Source of the DNA: Bacteroidetes bacterium HGW-Bacteroidetes-2
Lineage (GTDB): Bacteria; Bacteroidota; Bacteroidia; Flavobacteriales; Flavobacteriaceae
Length of the DNA: 64,000 bases
Reading direction: 5' to 3'
Assembly (NCBI GenBank): GCA_002842575.1
Contig: PHDJ01000010.1
Span: forward strand, 1 to 64,000
Part shown: positions 1 through 9,610 of the stretch, piece by piece
Layout of the letters: every line of letters starts with the position of its first letter
Position numbering within the stretch: the stretch's first letter is position 1
Made by a program: the position numbers and the translations under genes
The notes under the pieces: generated by a model
What the model was told of the DNA's origin: nothing
Seen by the model: only the letters and a program-made list of their open reading frames with translations
Databases searched by the model: none

Positions 1-72
1 AAAAATTAGCCTTTGAAAACCGAAGAAATGAGTATTTAAAATCAAAAAAAACAACTAATAAAAAAAATTATT

Positions 73-80
73 TATATTTG
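73..80 (+). promoter_or_regulatory. Bacteroidota -7 promoter box
   Basis: The octamer TATATTTG matches the Bacteroidota sigma-A -7 consensus TAnnTTTG. It lies 67 nt upstream of the first gene of the window, so the leader would be about 60 nt. No convincing -33 TTG element was picked out. Confidence 0.4.
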
Positions 81-147
81 AAATAATTAACAAACACTCC
101 TTAAGGAAAAGTCCAAATTAGTTTGAAGACATACAAATTTTAAAATA

Positions 148-426
148 ATGAAAACTAGAGCAAACTATTTCACCAAACAAGGGCTATCTTTAGGAGGGAA
201 TATTCATTTTGAAAGTGATAGCTTTACTTTTAACACACATTTGTTAAATTTTAAAAAAGAAACATTAAAAGTTCAATATAAAAACATATTATCAATTGAG
301 CTTGAAGTCATTATTGGTCCAATGCTAAGAATTGTATTAAAAAATGGAGAAACTTTAGCGTTCGTTGTTTCAAATAGAAAAAAAATTAAAGAGTTTCTAG
401 AACAAAAAATAAAAATCAATTCATAA
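148..426 (+). CDS. small GRAM/PH-like protein of unknown role
   Basis: A 92-residue protein without signal peptide or membrane segment. The pattern of short hydrophobic strands (an LSLGGNIHF-like N-terminus, then LKVQYKNILSIELE, MLRIVLKNGETLAF) followed by a C-terminal amphipathic helix resembles the GRAM/PH-like fold of small Bacteroidota proteins. This is inferred from the strand pattern only. The next gene starts 17 nt downstream on the same strand, so the first three genes may be co-transcribed from the box at 73-80. Function unknown. Confidence 0.6.
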   Translation: MKTRANYFTKQGLSLGGNIHFESDSFTFNTHLLNFKKETLKVQYKNILSIELEVIIGPMLRIVLKNGETLAFVVSNRKKIKEFLEQKIKINS

Positions 427-443
427 ACTATTTTTTTAGAACT

Positions 444-623
444 ATGAAATCAACCATATTCATCGCCATCTGCATGACGGCACTTCTTATCGGAAAACTA
501 CTTGAAGGCTCTTTTTTTGAGTCTTTACTCATTCCTGTTTTAATGAATTGGCTTGTTTTGCTTGCTTTTATTGTGAGCTGGCTCCAGGTTTTTGGGGTTA
601 AATATCCTTCTAAAAAGAAATAG
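444..623 (+). CDS. 59-residue membrane protein
   Basis: An uninterrupted reading frame of 59 residues from ATG to TAG. It begins MKSTIFIAICMTALLIGKLL and has a second hydrophobic stretch, NWLVLLAFIVSWLQVFGV, ending in a basic tail PSKKK. Two predicted membrane segments and a positive C-terminus suggest a tiny inner-membrane protein. It sits 17 nt after the GRAM-like gene and 10 nt before the next exported protein gene, which supports it as a real operon member. Function unknown. Confidence 0.55.
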   Translation: MKSTIFIAICMTALLIGKLLEGSFFESLLIPVLMNWLVLLAFIVSWLQVFGVKYPSKKK

Positions 624-633
624 TTTTTTTATT

Positions 634-1107
634 ATGAAAAATTTATTTTTAGCCCTTGTGGTAACGTTATTATTTAGTGGGGGTCACATTTTTTCAAACA
701 ACAATGAAAATGAAAAAATTACAAACCCAACAATTGAAATCATAAAATGTGATTCATTTGAAAATATTGAAGACAATTTAAGAGACATTTCTATTAGTAT
801 TGACTGGGGAAGAAGGTCAAGAGATTGTAGAGGCTTTGGAATATGTGGAATAACAATAACTATTGATATTGTTTTTAGAGCGTCCTCAAATGATGGAGGA
901 CTAGTTCTTAATTTTGATGAAAAAACTCAAAAGGAAGTTTTGAGTTACTTTAAAGAAAACAGCATAATATTAGAAGAAGATTTTATTTTGCCAAGCGAGT
1001 TAACTTCAAGGTTAAATTTAAAAGATGGCTATACTTTGAAAGCTGGGAAATATTCTATCAGGACCACAGATAATCGTGAAAAAGGTCAATATCAAGTTAC
1101 ATTCTAG
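634..1107 (+). CDS. exported protein with GR-x-C-x-G motif
   Basis: A 157-residue protein. I start it at the ATG at 634, because this gives a clear Sec signal peptide (MKNLFLALVVTLLFSGGHIFS); a TTG further upstream would only add residues in front of that signal. The mature part holds a Cys pair in the context RRSRDCRGFGICGITI and ends with a beta-rich tail, LKAGKYSIRTTDN. The protein at 2355-2789 carries a similar GR-x-C-x-G-x(4)-C-I element and a similar tail, so the two may be distant paralogues. No enzymatic motif is seen. A strong terminator follows, so it closes the first transcription unit. Confidence 0.65.
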   Translation: MKNLFLALVVTLLFSGGHIFSNNNENEKITNPTIEIIKCDSFENIEDNLRDISISIDWGRRSRDCRGFGICGITITIDIVFRASSNDGGLVLNFDEKTQKEVLSYFKENSIILEEDFILPSELTSRLNLKDGYTLKAGKYSIRTTDNREKGQYQVTF

Positions 1108-1118
1108 ATTAATTTCAA

Positions 1119-1160
1119 ATATCTGAAAACCTAATATTTAAAAGGTTTTCAGATATTTTT
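1119..1160 (+). terminator. rho-independent terminator
   Basis: A perfect 14-bp inverted repeat, 1119-1132 against 1143-1156, with a 10-nt loop, running into a T-rich stretch. It ends the unit of genes at 148-1107. Confidence 0.75.
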
Positions 1161-1175
1161 TAAATTTTAACATAA

Positions 1176-1817
1176 ATGAAAAATTTATATAAAATTATAC
1201 CCGTCGTATTGTTATTTTTTTTATCAGCTGGCTGTAAGTCGATAATAAAAAAAGCATACGGAGTAAAAGACCCAAAGTTTGAAACCATCCAAACTGCAAG
1301 CAATTACCTCGAGAAATATAGTGTGGAGAATGAAAACCTTTGGATTACTCGCGATTTTAATTCGTATGCTTCATTGCTTAATTCAAAAGAACCATCTATG
1401 TCCTTTCCCGACGCTTATTTTTTTAATTCGCAAGGAAAATTTTTAGATTATAGAAAATCTCCAGAAGAGTGCAGTGCAAATGTTGAAGGTTTTATAAATG
1501 AACTTTCAGAAATTATTCATACCAAACTAACAGGAGCCTTATCAATTGATTACTTTTTAGAACAGGTTTACGATAAAAATCTACAGGCAGCAAAACTTGA
1601 CTCTAAAGTTGATGGTTATGTGGTAATTACCTGGTCCATTTTTATGGGTGACAAGCTCAATAAAGAAAAAGCTTTTGACTGGGTTTCACTCATCAAAAAA
1701 CTGAATGATGAAGGGCTCGTAATCGAGTATTTTTTATTGAATCTCGATCCTCAAAAAAGTTGGGGATTGACCCAGGAGCAAGAAGAAGAATTGTTAAGTC
1801 AATTTAAATTTAAATAA
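1176..1817 (+). CDS. lipoprotein of unknown function
   Basis: A 213-residue protein with a type II signal peptide: a hydrophobic run VVLLFFLSAG followed by Cys20 (lipobox LSAGC). This makes it a membrane-anchored lipoprotein, probably at the outer membrane as is usual in Bacteroidota. The mature part is mixed alpha/beta with no motif I recognise. It stands alone between a terminator and a decayed gene. The role is unknown. Confidence 0.65.
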   Translation: MKNLYKIIPVVLLFFLSAGCKSIIKKAYGVKDPKFETIQTASNYLEKYSVENENLWITRDFNSYASLLNSKEPSMSFPDAYFFNSQGKFLDYRKSPEECSANVEGFINELSEIIHTKLTGALSIDYFLEQVYDKNLQAAKLDSKVDGYVVITWSIFMGDKLNKEKAFDWVSLIKKLNDEGLVIEYFLLNLDPQKSWGLTQEQEEELLSQFKFK

Positions 1818-1844
1818 AATATTTTGTAAAATGTAATTTGAAAA

Positions 1845-2329
1845 ATGACCAAAAAAAAGTTCAAATACTAAAAAATGCAACCATTGCGGTTCACATGATG
1901 TTGGTAAGTATTGTGCAAATTGCGGTCAAAAACAACTGCCTCCAACCCTCATCACCAAAGCCCTTTAGTGAGACGCCTTAGACAATGTTCTAAACATATC
2001 AAAACAAGTTGCCGGCACAATCAAAACACTTCTTTTACAACCACAGCTTGTAATTCATGCTTAAATCTCAGGAAGCAGAAAACAGTATGTAAATCCGTTT
2101 CGGTTTTTACTAATAGTGGGTGCATTAACTTTAACACTTTTTACAGCTCTCAAAGTGGTATTGATTTTTATTTTAACTAAAGTCTTTTACAGTAATTTCT
2201 TGTTATTACTAAGATCTTAAACACATACTCAATACACCAAAAACGTATAGTGAGTACACTTTTAAGAAAATGTACGGTTTCTCCGTAACCACGCTATTGG
2301 CATCTGGTTTAGCTTTAGGGTCTAATTAA
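1845..2329 (+). pseudogene. decayed DUF3667 membrane protein gene
   Basis: Reading the frame of position 1876 gives a Cys4 zinc-ribbon start (CNHCGS...GKYCANCGQKQ), then TIKTLLLQPQLVIHA, SGSRKQYVNPFRFLLIVGA and a hydrophobic run. This is the order seen in DUF3667 proteins: zinc ribbon, TlktLl.rP, Y..GkR..Y..P, membrane helices. The frame is broken by stops at 1966-1971 (TAG TGA) and 2062-2064 (TAA), and again near 2218. The apparent C-terminal end (YSEYTFKKMYGFSV, stop at 2327-2329) lies in a different frame. The intact family members are membrane proteins of unknown function. The open frame in another phase at 1911-2180 is not a gene. Confidence 0.75.
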
Positions 2330-2354
2330 GTCTAACTCTTTAAATTAAATTACT

Positions 2355-2789
2355 ATGATACGGTTTGTTGTATATCTGTCAATTTTTATTCTTTCATTTT
2401 TAGTTTCTAATAGCGTGCAAGCACAGGGAATTGGCAGGGAATGTATTGGGCAAAGCCCAACTTGTATTGACACTAAGTCCAATTCAAATAACAATGAAAA
2501 GATGAGCTTTATAAAAACAGGCGAACATCAATTACAGTTGAGAGTTGAAAGAAGTAAATTATCAGAAAATGAACAACGAAGTATTGCAGGCAATACCTTT
2601 GATAATATAGATTTAAAATCAAGCTTGGTGTTTTTTCAAGAACTCGACTTTGTTTTGGACTCACAACTTTTAATAGAAAAAAAAATAAACCCAACGTATA
2701 ATACTGTAAAATCTGGAAATTATCCAATGGAAATAGTAGGCGATGAAGTTATAATAAACTTGACATTAACAATGAGCAATAAAAAATAA
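2355..2789 (+). CDS. exported protein with GR-x-C motif
   Basis: A 144-residue protein with a Sec signal peptide ending VQAQ, typical of Bacteroidota. The mature N-terminus IGRECIGQSPTCID carries two Cys spaced as in the protein at 634-1107. The tail TVKSGNYPMEIVGDEVIINL also resembles the tail of that protein. The next gene starts 7 nt after its stop, so the two are probably co-transcribed. The function is unknown; the paralogy is inference from short motifs. Confidence 0.65.
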   Translation: MIRFVVYLSIFILSFLVSNSVQAQGIGRECIGQSPTCIDTKSNSNNNEKMSFIKTGEHQLQLRVERSKLSENEQRSIAGNTFDNIDLKSSLVFFQELDFVLDSQLLIEKKINPTYNTVKSGNYPMEIVGDEVIINLTLTMSNKK

Positions 2790-2796
2790 TCAAGTC

Positions 2797-3939
2797 ATGA
2801 AGTTCACTTTTCTTTTCATAGTCTATACTTTTTTAGGTTTTCAGAATGCATCAGCAAAAGAAGACCCAATAGCGGTTTTGAATGAAATGATAGCTGAAAT
2901 AAGTCAGGTAAACTTATTTTATCAGAATAAGAAAGATATTTTACTTGAGAGGGAGTTGCAAATAAATGAAGAGCTAAAGAAACCCATTTCAATAGAGAAA
3001 AAAGTTGACTTATTAATCGAGAAAGGAGAAGTAAACAGTACTATATCTGAGATTTCAAACTTTCAATTTTTAGAGATAAGTAAAATAAGATATCTTAAGG
3101 GAATTCAAGTAATCAGGCTATTATATGGTAAAATATTGGCTTTGGATCACCATTTTGCAGCAGTGAGTTCTTTACACGATATTAATTCTATTTCAAATCC
3201 AAATAGCTTTCCGGAATTTATTAGTGCTAAAGCTGAAATTCAAAACGCTCAGGATCGAAGACATGGCTTTGACTTGACGTCTATTTTAGGGAATAATGTT
3301 TATACATCAGTTGTTCACACACTTGTCTCAGTGTTTACTGGCACAGGAAATTCTAAACAAGAAAAAACCAGGCAAATAAGTAATATCGAGTGTATTTTAG
3401 ATTTTACATTAAGCGTCCACAACGATTTAAATACTATCTATTTTGAAACTGCCTTTCTCAAAAAACAGAATGAAAACATAAAACAAGACATTCTTCAACT
3501 TTTTAATGATTTTACACAACCTATTAAATATGAAAGCGGCCTTGAAGATTTCAGAAAAAAGGATGATTGGGATGAACTAAGAACAGGGTTAGAGGCATAT
3601 TTAGATGAGTTAAAAGATCTTTTAAAAGACAAAACACAACAAGATCGTTCCAGAAGGATGAGGGTTAACCTAGAATTTCCCACAGATCGTTTATTGCAGT
3701 TTATCAGTCAGTATAATACCTTTATAAATCAAGGAACGAATTTTTATGAAAAGTTTTATATAATGCTAGATAGTTACGAAGAAAAAGGTCAATGTGCCAG
3801 CAAAACTCCCGTTGAGTACAAAAGGTTAAAAGAGGGAATAAATATCACAATTGAAAAATTTAACACCGCATACAAGCCAATAGAAATAAACGGTAATAAA
3901 CTCAAAGAAGTTCTATATGGGTTAAATGAATACAATTAG
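2797..3939 (+). CDS. exported helical protein of unknown function
   Basis: A 380-residue protein beginning with a signal peptide (MKFTFLFIVYTFLGFQNASA) with an Ala-x-Ala cleavage site. The mature part is rich in Lys, Glu, Leu and Ile and looks almost entirely alpha-helical. It has probable coiled coils around residues 20-80 and 200-290. There are no membrane segments and no enzymatic motif. It follows the small exported protein by 7 nt and is closed by a terminator, forming a two-gene unit. A periplasmic structural or binding role is possible but not shown. Confidence 0.65.
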   Translation: MKFTFLFIVYTFLGFQNASAKEDPIAVLNEMIAEISQVNLFYQNKKDILLERELQINEELKKPISIEKKVDLLIEKGEVNSTISEISNFQFLEISKIRYLKGIQVIRLLYGKILALDHHFAAVSSLHDINSISNPNSFPEFISAKAEIQNAQDRRHGFDLTSILGNNVYTSVVHTLVSVFTGTGNSKQEKTRQISNIECILDFTLSVHNDLNTIYFETAFLKKQNENIKQDILQLFNDFTQPIKYESGLEDFRKKDDWDELRTGLEAYLDELKDLLKDKTQQDRSRRMRVNLEFPTDRLLQFISQYNTFINQGTNFYEKFYIMLDSYEEKGQCASKTPVEYKRLKEGINITIEKFNTAYKPIEINGNKLKEVLYGLNEYN

Positions 3940-3977
3940 TGTGTAAAAATAACCCTGAAAAATTAACAAATCAAGAA

Positions 3978-4011
3978 AAAAATCTGCTTAAATATTTTAA
4001 GCAGATTTTTA
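3978..4011. terminator. bidirectional terminator
   Basis: A perfect 13-bp stem, 3979-3991 with 3997-4009, over a 5-nt loop. A T-run follows on the plus strand and A-rich flanks give the same on the minus strand. It lies between the convergent ends of the exported-protein operon and metK and can serve both. Confidence 0.75.
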
Positions 4012-4057
4012 TATAAACTAAACTCTCACTCTTTTTTAATCCTTCAATCCGTATTAA

Positions 4058-5314
4058 TTATTCAAACCCAAAAGCTTCTCTAACCGCTTCCACCATATCC
4101 AGTTTTTCCCAGGTGAAAAGTTCGACTTCAATTTCTTTTCTACCGGAGTAGGGGCTTTCAAAGACTTTGGTGATGGTTTGCGGCTCGCGGCCCATATGAC
4201 CGTAAGCTGCTGTTTCACTGTAAATGGGGTTACGCAGTTTTAATCTTGATTCGATTGCGGCCGGGCGCATATCAAAAAGCTTCATGACCTGTTCGGCAAT
4301 TTCGCCATCGGTAAGGTTGAGTGTTGATGAGCCATAGGTATTCACATAAATGGAAGTGGGTTCAACCACACCAATGGCATAACTCACCTGCACTAAAATT
4401 TCTTCGGCAACACCGGCAGCAACCAGATTTTTAGCAACGTGTCTGGCAGCATAAGCGGCACTGCGATCTACTTTGCTGGGGTCTTTTCCTGAAAAAGCAC
4501 CACCACCGTGAGCGCCTTTACCGCCATAGGTATCTACAATGATTTTTCTTCCGGTTAAACCGGTATCACCGTGAGGACCACCAATCACAAATTTTCCGGT
4601 AGGATTGATGTGGTAAACAATTTCATCATTAAACAATTCCTGAACATAGTCAGGCAACTGTGCTTTCACACGTGGAATTAAAATATTGATGATGTCGCTT
4701 TTGATTTTCGCAAGCATTTTTTCGTCCTCATCAAAATCATCGTGTTGAGTGGAAACAACAATGGCTACAATTTTTTGTGGTACGTTGTCATCGCTATATT
4801 CAATAGTTACCTGGCTTTTGGAGTCGGGACGCAAATATGGAATTTCTTTTTCCTCTCGGCGTAAAGCAGCAAGTTCTATTAATATTTTATGTGAAATATC
4901 TAGCGCCAAAGGCATAAAGTTGGCGGTTTCTGAAGTGGCATACCCAAACATCATCCCTTGGTCGCCGGCACCTTGCTCTTCTTTGTTTTCACGGTCCACA
5001 CCTTGATTGATGTCTTGTGATTGCTCGTGAATTAATGAAATCACCCCACAGGAATCCCCACTAAATTGATAAGCTCCTTTGGTATACCCAATCTTGTTCA
5101 CGACATCGCGTGCAATTTGCTGTACATCGAGATAAGTATTGCTTTTTACCTCGCCGGCAAGCACAACTTGTCCCGTTGTAACTAATGTTTCACAAGCTAC
5201 TTTGGAAGAAGGATCAAAGGCTAAAAAATTATCTAAAAGGGCGTCACTAATTTGATCAGCAACTTTATCTGGGTGTCCTTCTGAAACACTTTCTGAAGTA
5301 AATAAATAGGCCAT
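4058..5314 (-). CDS. metK: S-adenosylmethionine synthase
   Basis: MetK joins methionine and ATP to make SAM, releasing phosphate and pyrophosphate. It acts in the cytoplasm as a tetramer. Seen in the 418-residue protein: the N-terminal [19 protein letters not shown], the signature [12 protein letters not shown], the P-loop-like [19 protein letters not shown], and [13 protein letters not shown]. The length is a little above the roughly 380-400 of many homologues and normal for Bacteroidota. It is transcribed divergently from metH, with a 140-nt leader on its own strand. Together with the metH and metF genes it forms the methionine-SAM block. Confidence 0.98.
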   Translation of the reverse strand: MAYLFTSESVSEGHPDKVADQISDALLDNFLAFDPSSKVACETLVTTGQVVLAGEVKSNTYLDVQQIARDVVNKIGYTKGAYQFSGDSCGVISLIHEQSQDINQGVDRENKEEQGAGDQGMMFGYATSETANFMPLALDISHKILIELAALRREEKEIPYLRPDSKSQVTIEYSDDNVPQKIVAIVVSTQHDDFDEDEKMLAKIKSDIINILIPRVKAQLPDYVQELFNDEIVYHINPTGKFVIGGPHGDTGLTGRKIIVDTYGGKGAHGGGAFSGKDPSKVDRSAAYAARHVAKNLVAAGVAEEILVQVSYAIGVVEPTSIYVNTYGSSTLNLTDGEIAEQVMKLFDMRPAAIESRLKLRNPIYSETAAYGHMGREPQTITKVFESPYSGRKEIEVELFTWEKLDMVEAVREAFGFE

Positions 5315-5456
5315 TCTTTTCGTTTAAGTTTGTTGAGGGAAAACCCTAAGACGCAAAATCAGGTAGGAATTACACTGCTTTAGCATTTTTCACCCTGAGC
5401 TTAATTCAGGATTTATGAGGTTGCAATCAGTCAAATTTTTCCTCAAAAATTGGTTA
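5315..5456 (-). promoter_or_regulatory. metK leader, possible SAM-responsive element
   Basis: The leader between the probable metK promoter and its start codon is about 140 nt, long for this organism. Read on the minus strand it contains GCAACC, then a CCTGA/TCAGG hairpin, then TGCTAAAGC and TTCC, in the order of the SAM-I core sub-motifs. I could not build a P1 or P2 helix. It may be a degenerate or different SAM-responsive leader, or chance similarity. Confidence 0.25.
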
Positions 5457-5464
5457 CAAATGTA
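5457..5464 (-). promoter_or_regulatory. metK -7 promoter box
   Basis: On the minus strand this reads TACATTTG, a full match to TAnnTTTG. It is the only such match upstream of metK within the divergent intergenic region. Confidence 0.45.
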
Positions 5465-5586
5465 CATATTAAATCAGAATGAAAAAATGTTGTAACAAAA
5501 AAGATTGAAAAAATAAAATACTTTTATGTTTCAATTATTTTTTAAAGTTTCATCAAAAAAACTTGCACATTAATTTTTTCTGTCTG

Positions 5587-5594
5587 TATATTTG
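5587..5594 (+). promoter_or_regulatory. metH promoter
   Basis: TATATTTG matches the -7 consensus, and a TTG at 5563-5565 lies 21 nt upstream, within the usual spacing of the -33 element. Transcription would start just ahead of the riboswitch. Confidence 0.65.
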
Positions 5595-5625
5595 CATGTT
5601 TAAAGTTCAAAATACGTATTGTAAT

Positions 5626-5726
5626 GTTATCACGAAAGCTGGAGGGAATAGACCCGTTGAAAGCTTAGCAACCCTACTCTGTAGAAGGTGCTACATTCTA
5701 TCCCGATTTTATCGGGAAAAGATAAC
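5626..5726 (+). promoter_or_regulatory. SAM-I riboswitch
   Basis: The conserved SAM-I core is present in order: P1 strand GTTATC (5626-5631) pairing with GATAAC (5721-5726); CTGGAGGGAATAGACCC; TTGAAAGCTTAGCAACCC; a CTAC/GTAG P3 helix; AAGGTGCTACATTC; and a P4 helix TCCCGAT/ATCGGGA. SAM binding in this class lowers expression of the downstream gene, here metH. A second GATAAC copy at 5756-5761 could compete for the P1 5' strand. A short GAGA/TCTC hairpin followed by six T (5730-5751) is a possible expression platform. Confidence 0.93.
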
Positions 5727-5804
5727 CCCGAGAAATTCTCTTCCATTTTTTCCTCGATAACATATATTTTTAATAATCAACCTTAACCGGTAAATTAGTT
5801 ATAT

Positions 5805-6797
5805 ATGTCCACTATTCAAAATGAAATAAAAAAGCGAATACTCGTCCTTGACGGTGCCATGGGTACCATGCTGCAACGCAATAATTTTTCGGAAGAAGAT
5901 TTTCGCGGTAACCGTTTTAAGGATTTTCCACATTCCTTAAAAGGCAATAACGATTTGTTGTCTATCACACAACCGGAAGCGGTTAAACTAGTGCACCGTT
6001 TATACTTTCAGGCCGGTGCAGATATTGTGGAAACCAATACCTTTTCAGGGACAACTATAGGAATGGCAGACTACCATCTGGAAGATCTGGTCTACGAACT
6101 CAATTATGAATCGGCTAAAATTGCGCGCGAGGTAGCAGATGAATTTTTAGACAAGCCCCGTTTTGTTGCGGGATCTATTGGTCCTACAAACCGCACGGCA
6201 AGTATGAGCTCTGATGTCAATGACCCCGGATATCGTGCCGTTAGTTTTGACGACTTGCGAATAGCATACAAACAACAAGTGGAGGCCTTGATAGATGGAG
6301 GATGTGATGTGCTTTTGGTCGAAACCATTTTTGATACCTTGAATGCTAAAGCAGCCCTTTTTGCTATCGAAGAAGTAAAAGAAGAACGGAATATAGATAT
6401 CCCGATTATGGTTTCTGGAACAATTACCGATGCTTCTGGCAGAACCCTTTCTGGGCAAACGGTAGAGGCATTTTTGATTTCTATTTCACACATTCCTTTG
6501 TTTAGTGTAGGTTTTAATTGTGCTTTAGGTGCTGAGCAATTAAAACCATACTTGAAACGATTAGCTCACCAAACTAATTTTTATACCTCAGCGCATCCCA
6601 ATGCTGGTTTGCCTAATGCCTTTGGAAACTATGACCAAACACCACAAGAAATGCAACTGCTCATCAGGGAGTATGTACAAGATAATCTTGTAAATATTGT
6701 AGGGGGTTGCTGTGGCACCACCCCTGAGCATATAAAATTAATTGCTGAGGTAGCTTCTCAATTTGAACCTAGAAATATTGCAGAAAGCGTATTATGA
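5805..6797 (+). CDS. metH: methionine synthase, homocysteine-binding subunit
   Basis: This is the N-terminal module of cobalamin-dependent methionine synthase as a separate 330-residue protein. It binds homocysteine through a zinc ion. Visible are the opening [14 protein letters not shown], the first zinc Cys in [14 protein letters not shown], and the C-terminal [11 protein letters not shown] that supplies the other two Cys. Its stop overlaps the start of the second metH gene by 4 nt (ATGA), so the two products are made together and must act as one enzyme. Single-chain MetH of other bacteria is about 1200 residues, equal to the sum of the two genes. SAM-I riboswitch upstream. Confidence 0.96.
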   Translation: MSTIQNEIKKRILVLDGAMGTMLQRNNFSEEDFRGNRFKDFPHSLKGNNDLLSITQPEAVKLVHRLYFQAGADIVETNTFSGTTIGMADYHLEDLVYELNYESAKIAREVADEFLDKPRFVAGSIGPTNRTASMSSDVNDPGYRAVSFDDLRIAYKQQVEALIDGGCDVLLVETIFDTLNAKAALFAIEEVKEERNIDIPIMVSGTITDASGRTLSGQTVEAFLISISHIPLFSVGFNCALGAEQLKPYLKRLAHQTNFYTSAHPNAGLPNAFGNYDQTPQEMQLLIREYVQDNLVNIVGGCCGTTPEHIKLIAEVASQFEPRNIAESVL

Positions 6798-9481
6798 GGA
6801 AAGATGTAACCAAAAAACAGTTAAAATTATCGGGTTTGGAGCCTTTGATTTTTACGGAACAGACCAATTTTGTAAATGTGGGCGAACGCACCAATGTGAC
6901 CGGCTCTAGAAAATTTCTTCGGCTAATAAAAGAAGGAAATTATAATGAAGCCCTTACAGTAGCTCGTAATCAGGTAGATGGTGGTGCACAAATTATTGAT
7001 GTAAATATGGATGAAGGGATGCTCGACGGGGTATTTGCCATGACCAAATTTTTAAACCTTATTGCAGCTGAGCCTGATATCGCCCGAGTTCCGGTAATGA
7101 TTGATAGTTCTAAATGGGAAATCCTGGAAGCAGGACTAAAAGTGGTGCAGGGAAAAGCAGTGGTAAATTCCATTTCGTTGAAAGAAGGGGACGAAGTTTT
7201 TATGCACCATGCAAAATTGATTAAACGTCATGGAGCTGCGGTGATTGTAATGGCTTTTGATGAAAACGGGCAGGCAGATACTTTTGAGCGACGCATAGAA
7301 ATTTGCAAGAGGAGTTATGATATTTTGATAAATAAAGTCCACTTTCCAGCAGAAGACATCATTTTTGACCCTAATATTTTTCCGGTGGCTACCGGAATGG
7401 ACGAGCATAAACTAAATGCACTTGATTTTTTCAGGGCAACGAAATGGATTCGGGAAAACTTGCCCTATACCAATGTTTCTGGAGGGGTAAGCAATGTGTC
7501 GTTTTCCTTTCGTGGCAACGATAAAGTGCGCGAAGCAATGCATTCTGCATTTTTATACCACGCCATTCAAAACGGCATGACCATGGGTATCGTCAATCCT
7601 GAAATGCTAGAGATTTATGATGAGATAGACAAAAACCTATTAGAACATGTGGAAGATGTTTTGCTCAACCGAAGAGATGATGCTACAGAACGTTTACTTG
7701 ATCTTGCCGAAAGTTTTAAAAGTGACCATAAAGTATCAGAAAAACAAATTCAGGAATGGCGCTCTGGCACAATTCAAGAACGATTGACACATTCTTTAGT
7801 GAAAGGCATTGATGAATTCATTGAAATCGATGTTGAAGAAGCTAGAAGTCAAGCAAATAAAGCGATTGAAGTTATTGAAATTAACCTTATGGAAGGTATG
7901 AATGTAGTGGGTGATTTATTTGGTAGCGGAAAAATGTTTTTGCCCCAAGTGGTGAAATCGGCACGTGTAATGAAAAAAGCGGTGGCGTTTTTATTACCTC
8001 ACATAGAACTTGAAAAGGACTCAACGACTTCGTCCTCTGCTGGAAAAGTTCTAATGGCAACAGTAAAAGGCGATGTGCACGATATAGGCAAAAATATTGT
8101 AGCTGTTGTTTTAGCGTGCAATAATTTTGAAATTATCGATTTGGGCGTTATGGTGAGTCCTGAGAAAATTTTGGAAACTGCAATCCGTGAAAATGTCGAT
8201 ATTATTGGACTTAGTGGCTTGATTACCCCTTCACTAGACGAAATGGTTTATTTAGCAAAGGAAATGAATAAATTAAACATTAAAATACCGGTTATGATAG
8301 GGGGTGCCACCACCTCTCGGGCGCATACTGCCGTAAAAATTGCGCCAGAATATAAAGAAACTGTGGTGCACGTAAACGATGCTTCACGTGCGGTGACCGT
8401 AGCTACAAATTTGCTGCAAACCGAAACTAAAATTGCGTACTCAAAGTCAGTTCGGGAGGAATATGATTTTTTAAGAGAACAGTATTTAAGCAGGAGTAGA
8501 GATAAAAATTATCTTTCTATCACCGAAGCGCGAAAAAATAAATTACAGTTAGATTGGGATAATTTCCGGCCGATAAAACCCAATTACATCGGCGTTAAAA
8601 TAATAAATATTAACTTAGAAGTGTTAGTCGATTTTATCGATTGGACACCCTTTTTTCAGTCTTGGGAGTTACATGGCAAATATCCTGCTATTTTAACAGA
8701 TGCTGTAGTGGGTGAGCAAGCCACTTCATTATTTGAAGACGCACAAAATTTACTTAAACAAATAGTTTCAGAAAAATGGCTTACTGCCAAGGGTATTCTG
8801 GGTATTTTTCCTGCAAATCAAGTAGATGAAGAGGATATTCAAGTAATGGACGAAAGTGGAAAACAGTTGGCTAAATTTCTTACACTTCGTCAACAATCTC
8901 AAAAAACAGTAGGTGCGCCAAATATTGCCTTAGCAGATTTTATTGCGCCAAAAGATTCCGGAAAGCAAGATTACATAGGCTGTTTTTGTGTAACCACTGG
9001 ATTTGGTGTGGATGAAAAAGCAGCAGCATTTGAAAAACAACTAGACGATTACAATGCCATTTTAGTAAAAGCCCTTGGTGACAGACTAGCAGAGGCTTTT
9101 GCCGAATATTTGCATTTGCAACTGCGAAAAGAAATCTGGGGTTATGCCGCTGAAGAAAGGTTAACAAATGTTGAATTAATACAGGAATCTTACAAAGGCA
9201 TCCGGCCAGCACCAGGTTATCCTGCTTGCCCAGACCATTTAGAAAAGCCCACCATTTGGAAATTGTTGCAAGTGGAGGAAAATATAGGGGTAAAACTCAC
9301 CGAAAGTATGGCGATGTGGCCAGCATCATCAGTTTCTGGATATTATTTTGCCCACCCACAGAGCAAATATTTTGGTCTTGGAAAAATAAAAATCGACCAA
9401 ATAGAAGACTATGCAAAACGAAGAGGAATTTCTACCGAAATGGCAACGAAATGGTTAAGTCCTAATATAAGCCCAACCTAA
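6794..9481 (+). CDS. metH: methionine synthase, folate/B12/activation subunit
   Basis: This 895-residue protein holds the remaining MetH modules. First is a pterin-binding domain ([29 protein letters not shown]) that takes methyltetrahydrofolate. Next come the helical cap and cobalamin domain with the cobalt-ligand motif [19 protein letters not shown] and [11 protein letters not shown]. Last is the reactivation domain, with SAM contacts in [12 protein letters not shown] and a conserved end [19 protein letters not shown]. It methylates homocysteine held by the product of the preceding, overlapping gene. All key motifs are intact, so the split is architectural rather than a frameshift. Confidence 0.97.
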   Translation: MRKDVTKKQLKLSGLEPLIFTEQTNFVNVGERTNVTGSRKFLRLIKEGNYNEALTVARNQVDGGAQIIDVNMDEGMLDGVFAMTKFLNLIAAEPDIARVPVMIDSSKWEILEAGLKVVQGKAVVNSISLKEGDEVFMHHAKLIKRHGAAVIVMAFDENGQADTFERRIEICKRSYDILINKVHFPAEDIIFDPNIFPVATGMDEHKLNALDFFRATKWIRENLPYTNVSGGVSNVSFSFRGNDKVREAMHSAFLYHAIQNGMTMGIVNPEMLEIYDEIDKNLLEHVEDVLLNRRDDATERLLDLAESFKSDHKVSEKQIQEWRSGTIQERLTHSLVKGIDEFIEIDVEEARSQANKAIEVIEINLMEGMNVVGDLFGSGKMFLPQVVKSARVMKKAVAFLLPHIELEKDSTTSSSAGKVLMATVKGDVHDIGKNIVAVVLACNNFEIIDLGVMVSPEKILETAIRENVDIIGLSGLITPSLDEMVYLAKEMNKLNIKIPVMIGGATTSRAHTAVKIAPEYKETVVHVNDASRAVTVATNLLQTETKIAYSKSVREEYDFLREQYLSRSRDKNYLSITEARKNKLQLDWDNFRPIKPNYIGVKIININLEVLVDFIDWTPFFQSWELHGKYPAILTDAVVGEQATSLFEDAQNLLKQIVSEKWLTAKGILGIFPANQVDEEDIQVMDESGKQLAKFLTLRQQSQKTVGAPNIALADFIAPKDSGKQDYIGCFCVTTGFGVDEKAAAFEKQLDDYNAILVKALGDRLAEAFAEYLHLQLRKEIWGYAAEERLTNVELIQESYKGIRPAPGYPACPDHLEKPTIWKLLQVEENIGVKLTESMAMWPASSVSGYYFAHPQSKYFGLGKIKIDQIEDYAKRRGISTEMATKWLSPNISPT

Positions 9482-9610
9482 TCCCACATCATTTGCACGA
9501 CAAACTCACCTCTATTTGGCTAGAATTGCAATAAAAATTATGAAAATTGAATTTTAACTAAAAAGGCATTAAAAATTATACGATTTGAAAAATAAAATAA
9601 ATATTAACCA

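Noticed and set aside
1911-2180. 89-codon frame MCKLRSKTT...
   Set aside because: It is the wrong phase of the decayed DUF3667 gene; the neighbouring frame gives the zinc ribbon and family motifs.
5563-5760. Open frame of 65 codons upstream of metH
   Set aside because: It runs through the SAM-I riboswitch and the promoter; the RNA structure explains the sequence.
6104-6493. 129-codon minus-strand frame in metH
   Set aside because: Shadow of the homocysteine-binding subunit, no signal or domain and no promoter.
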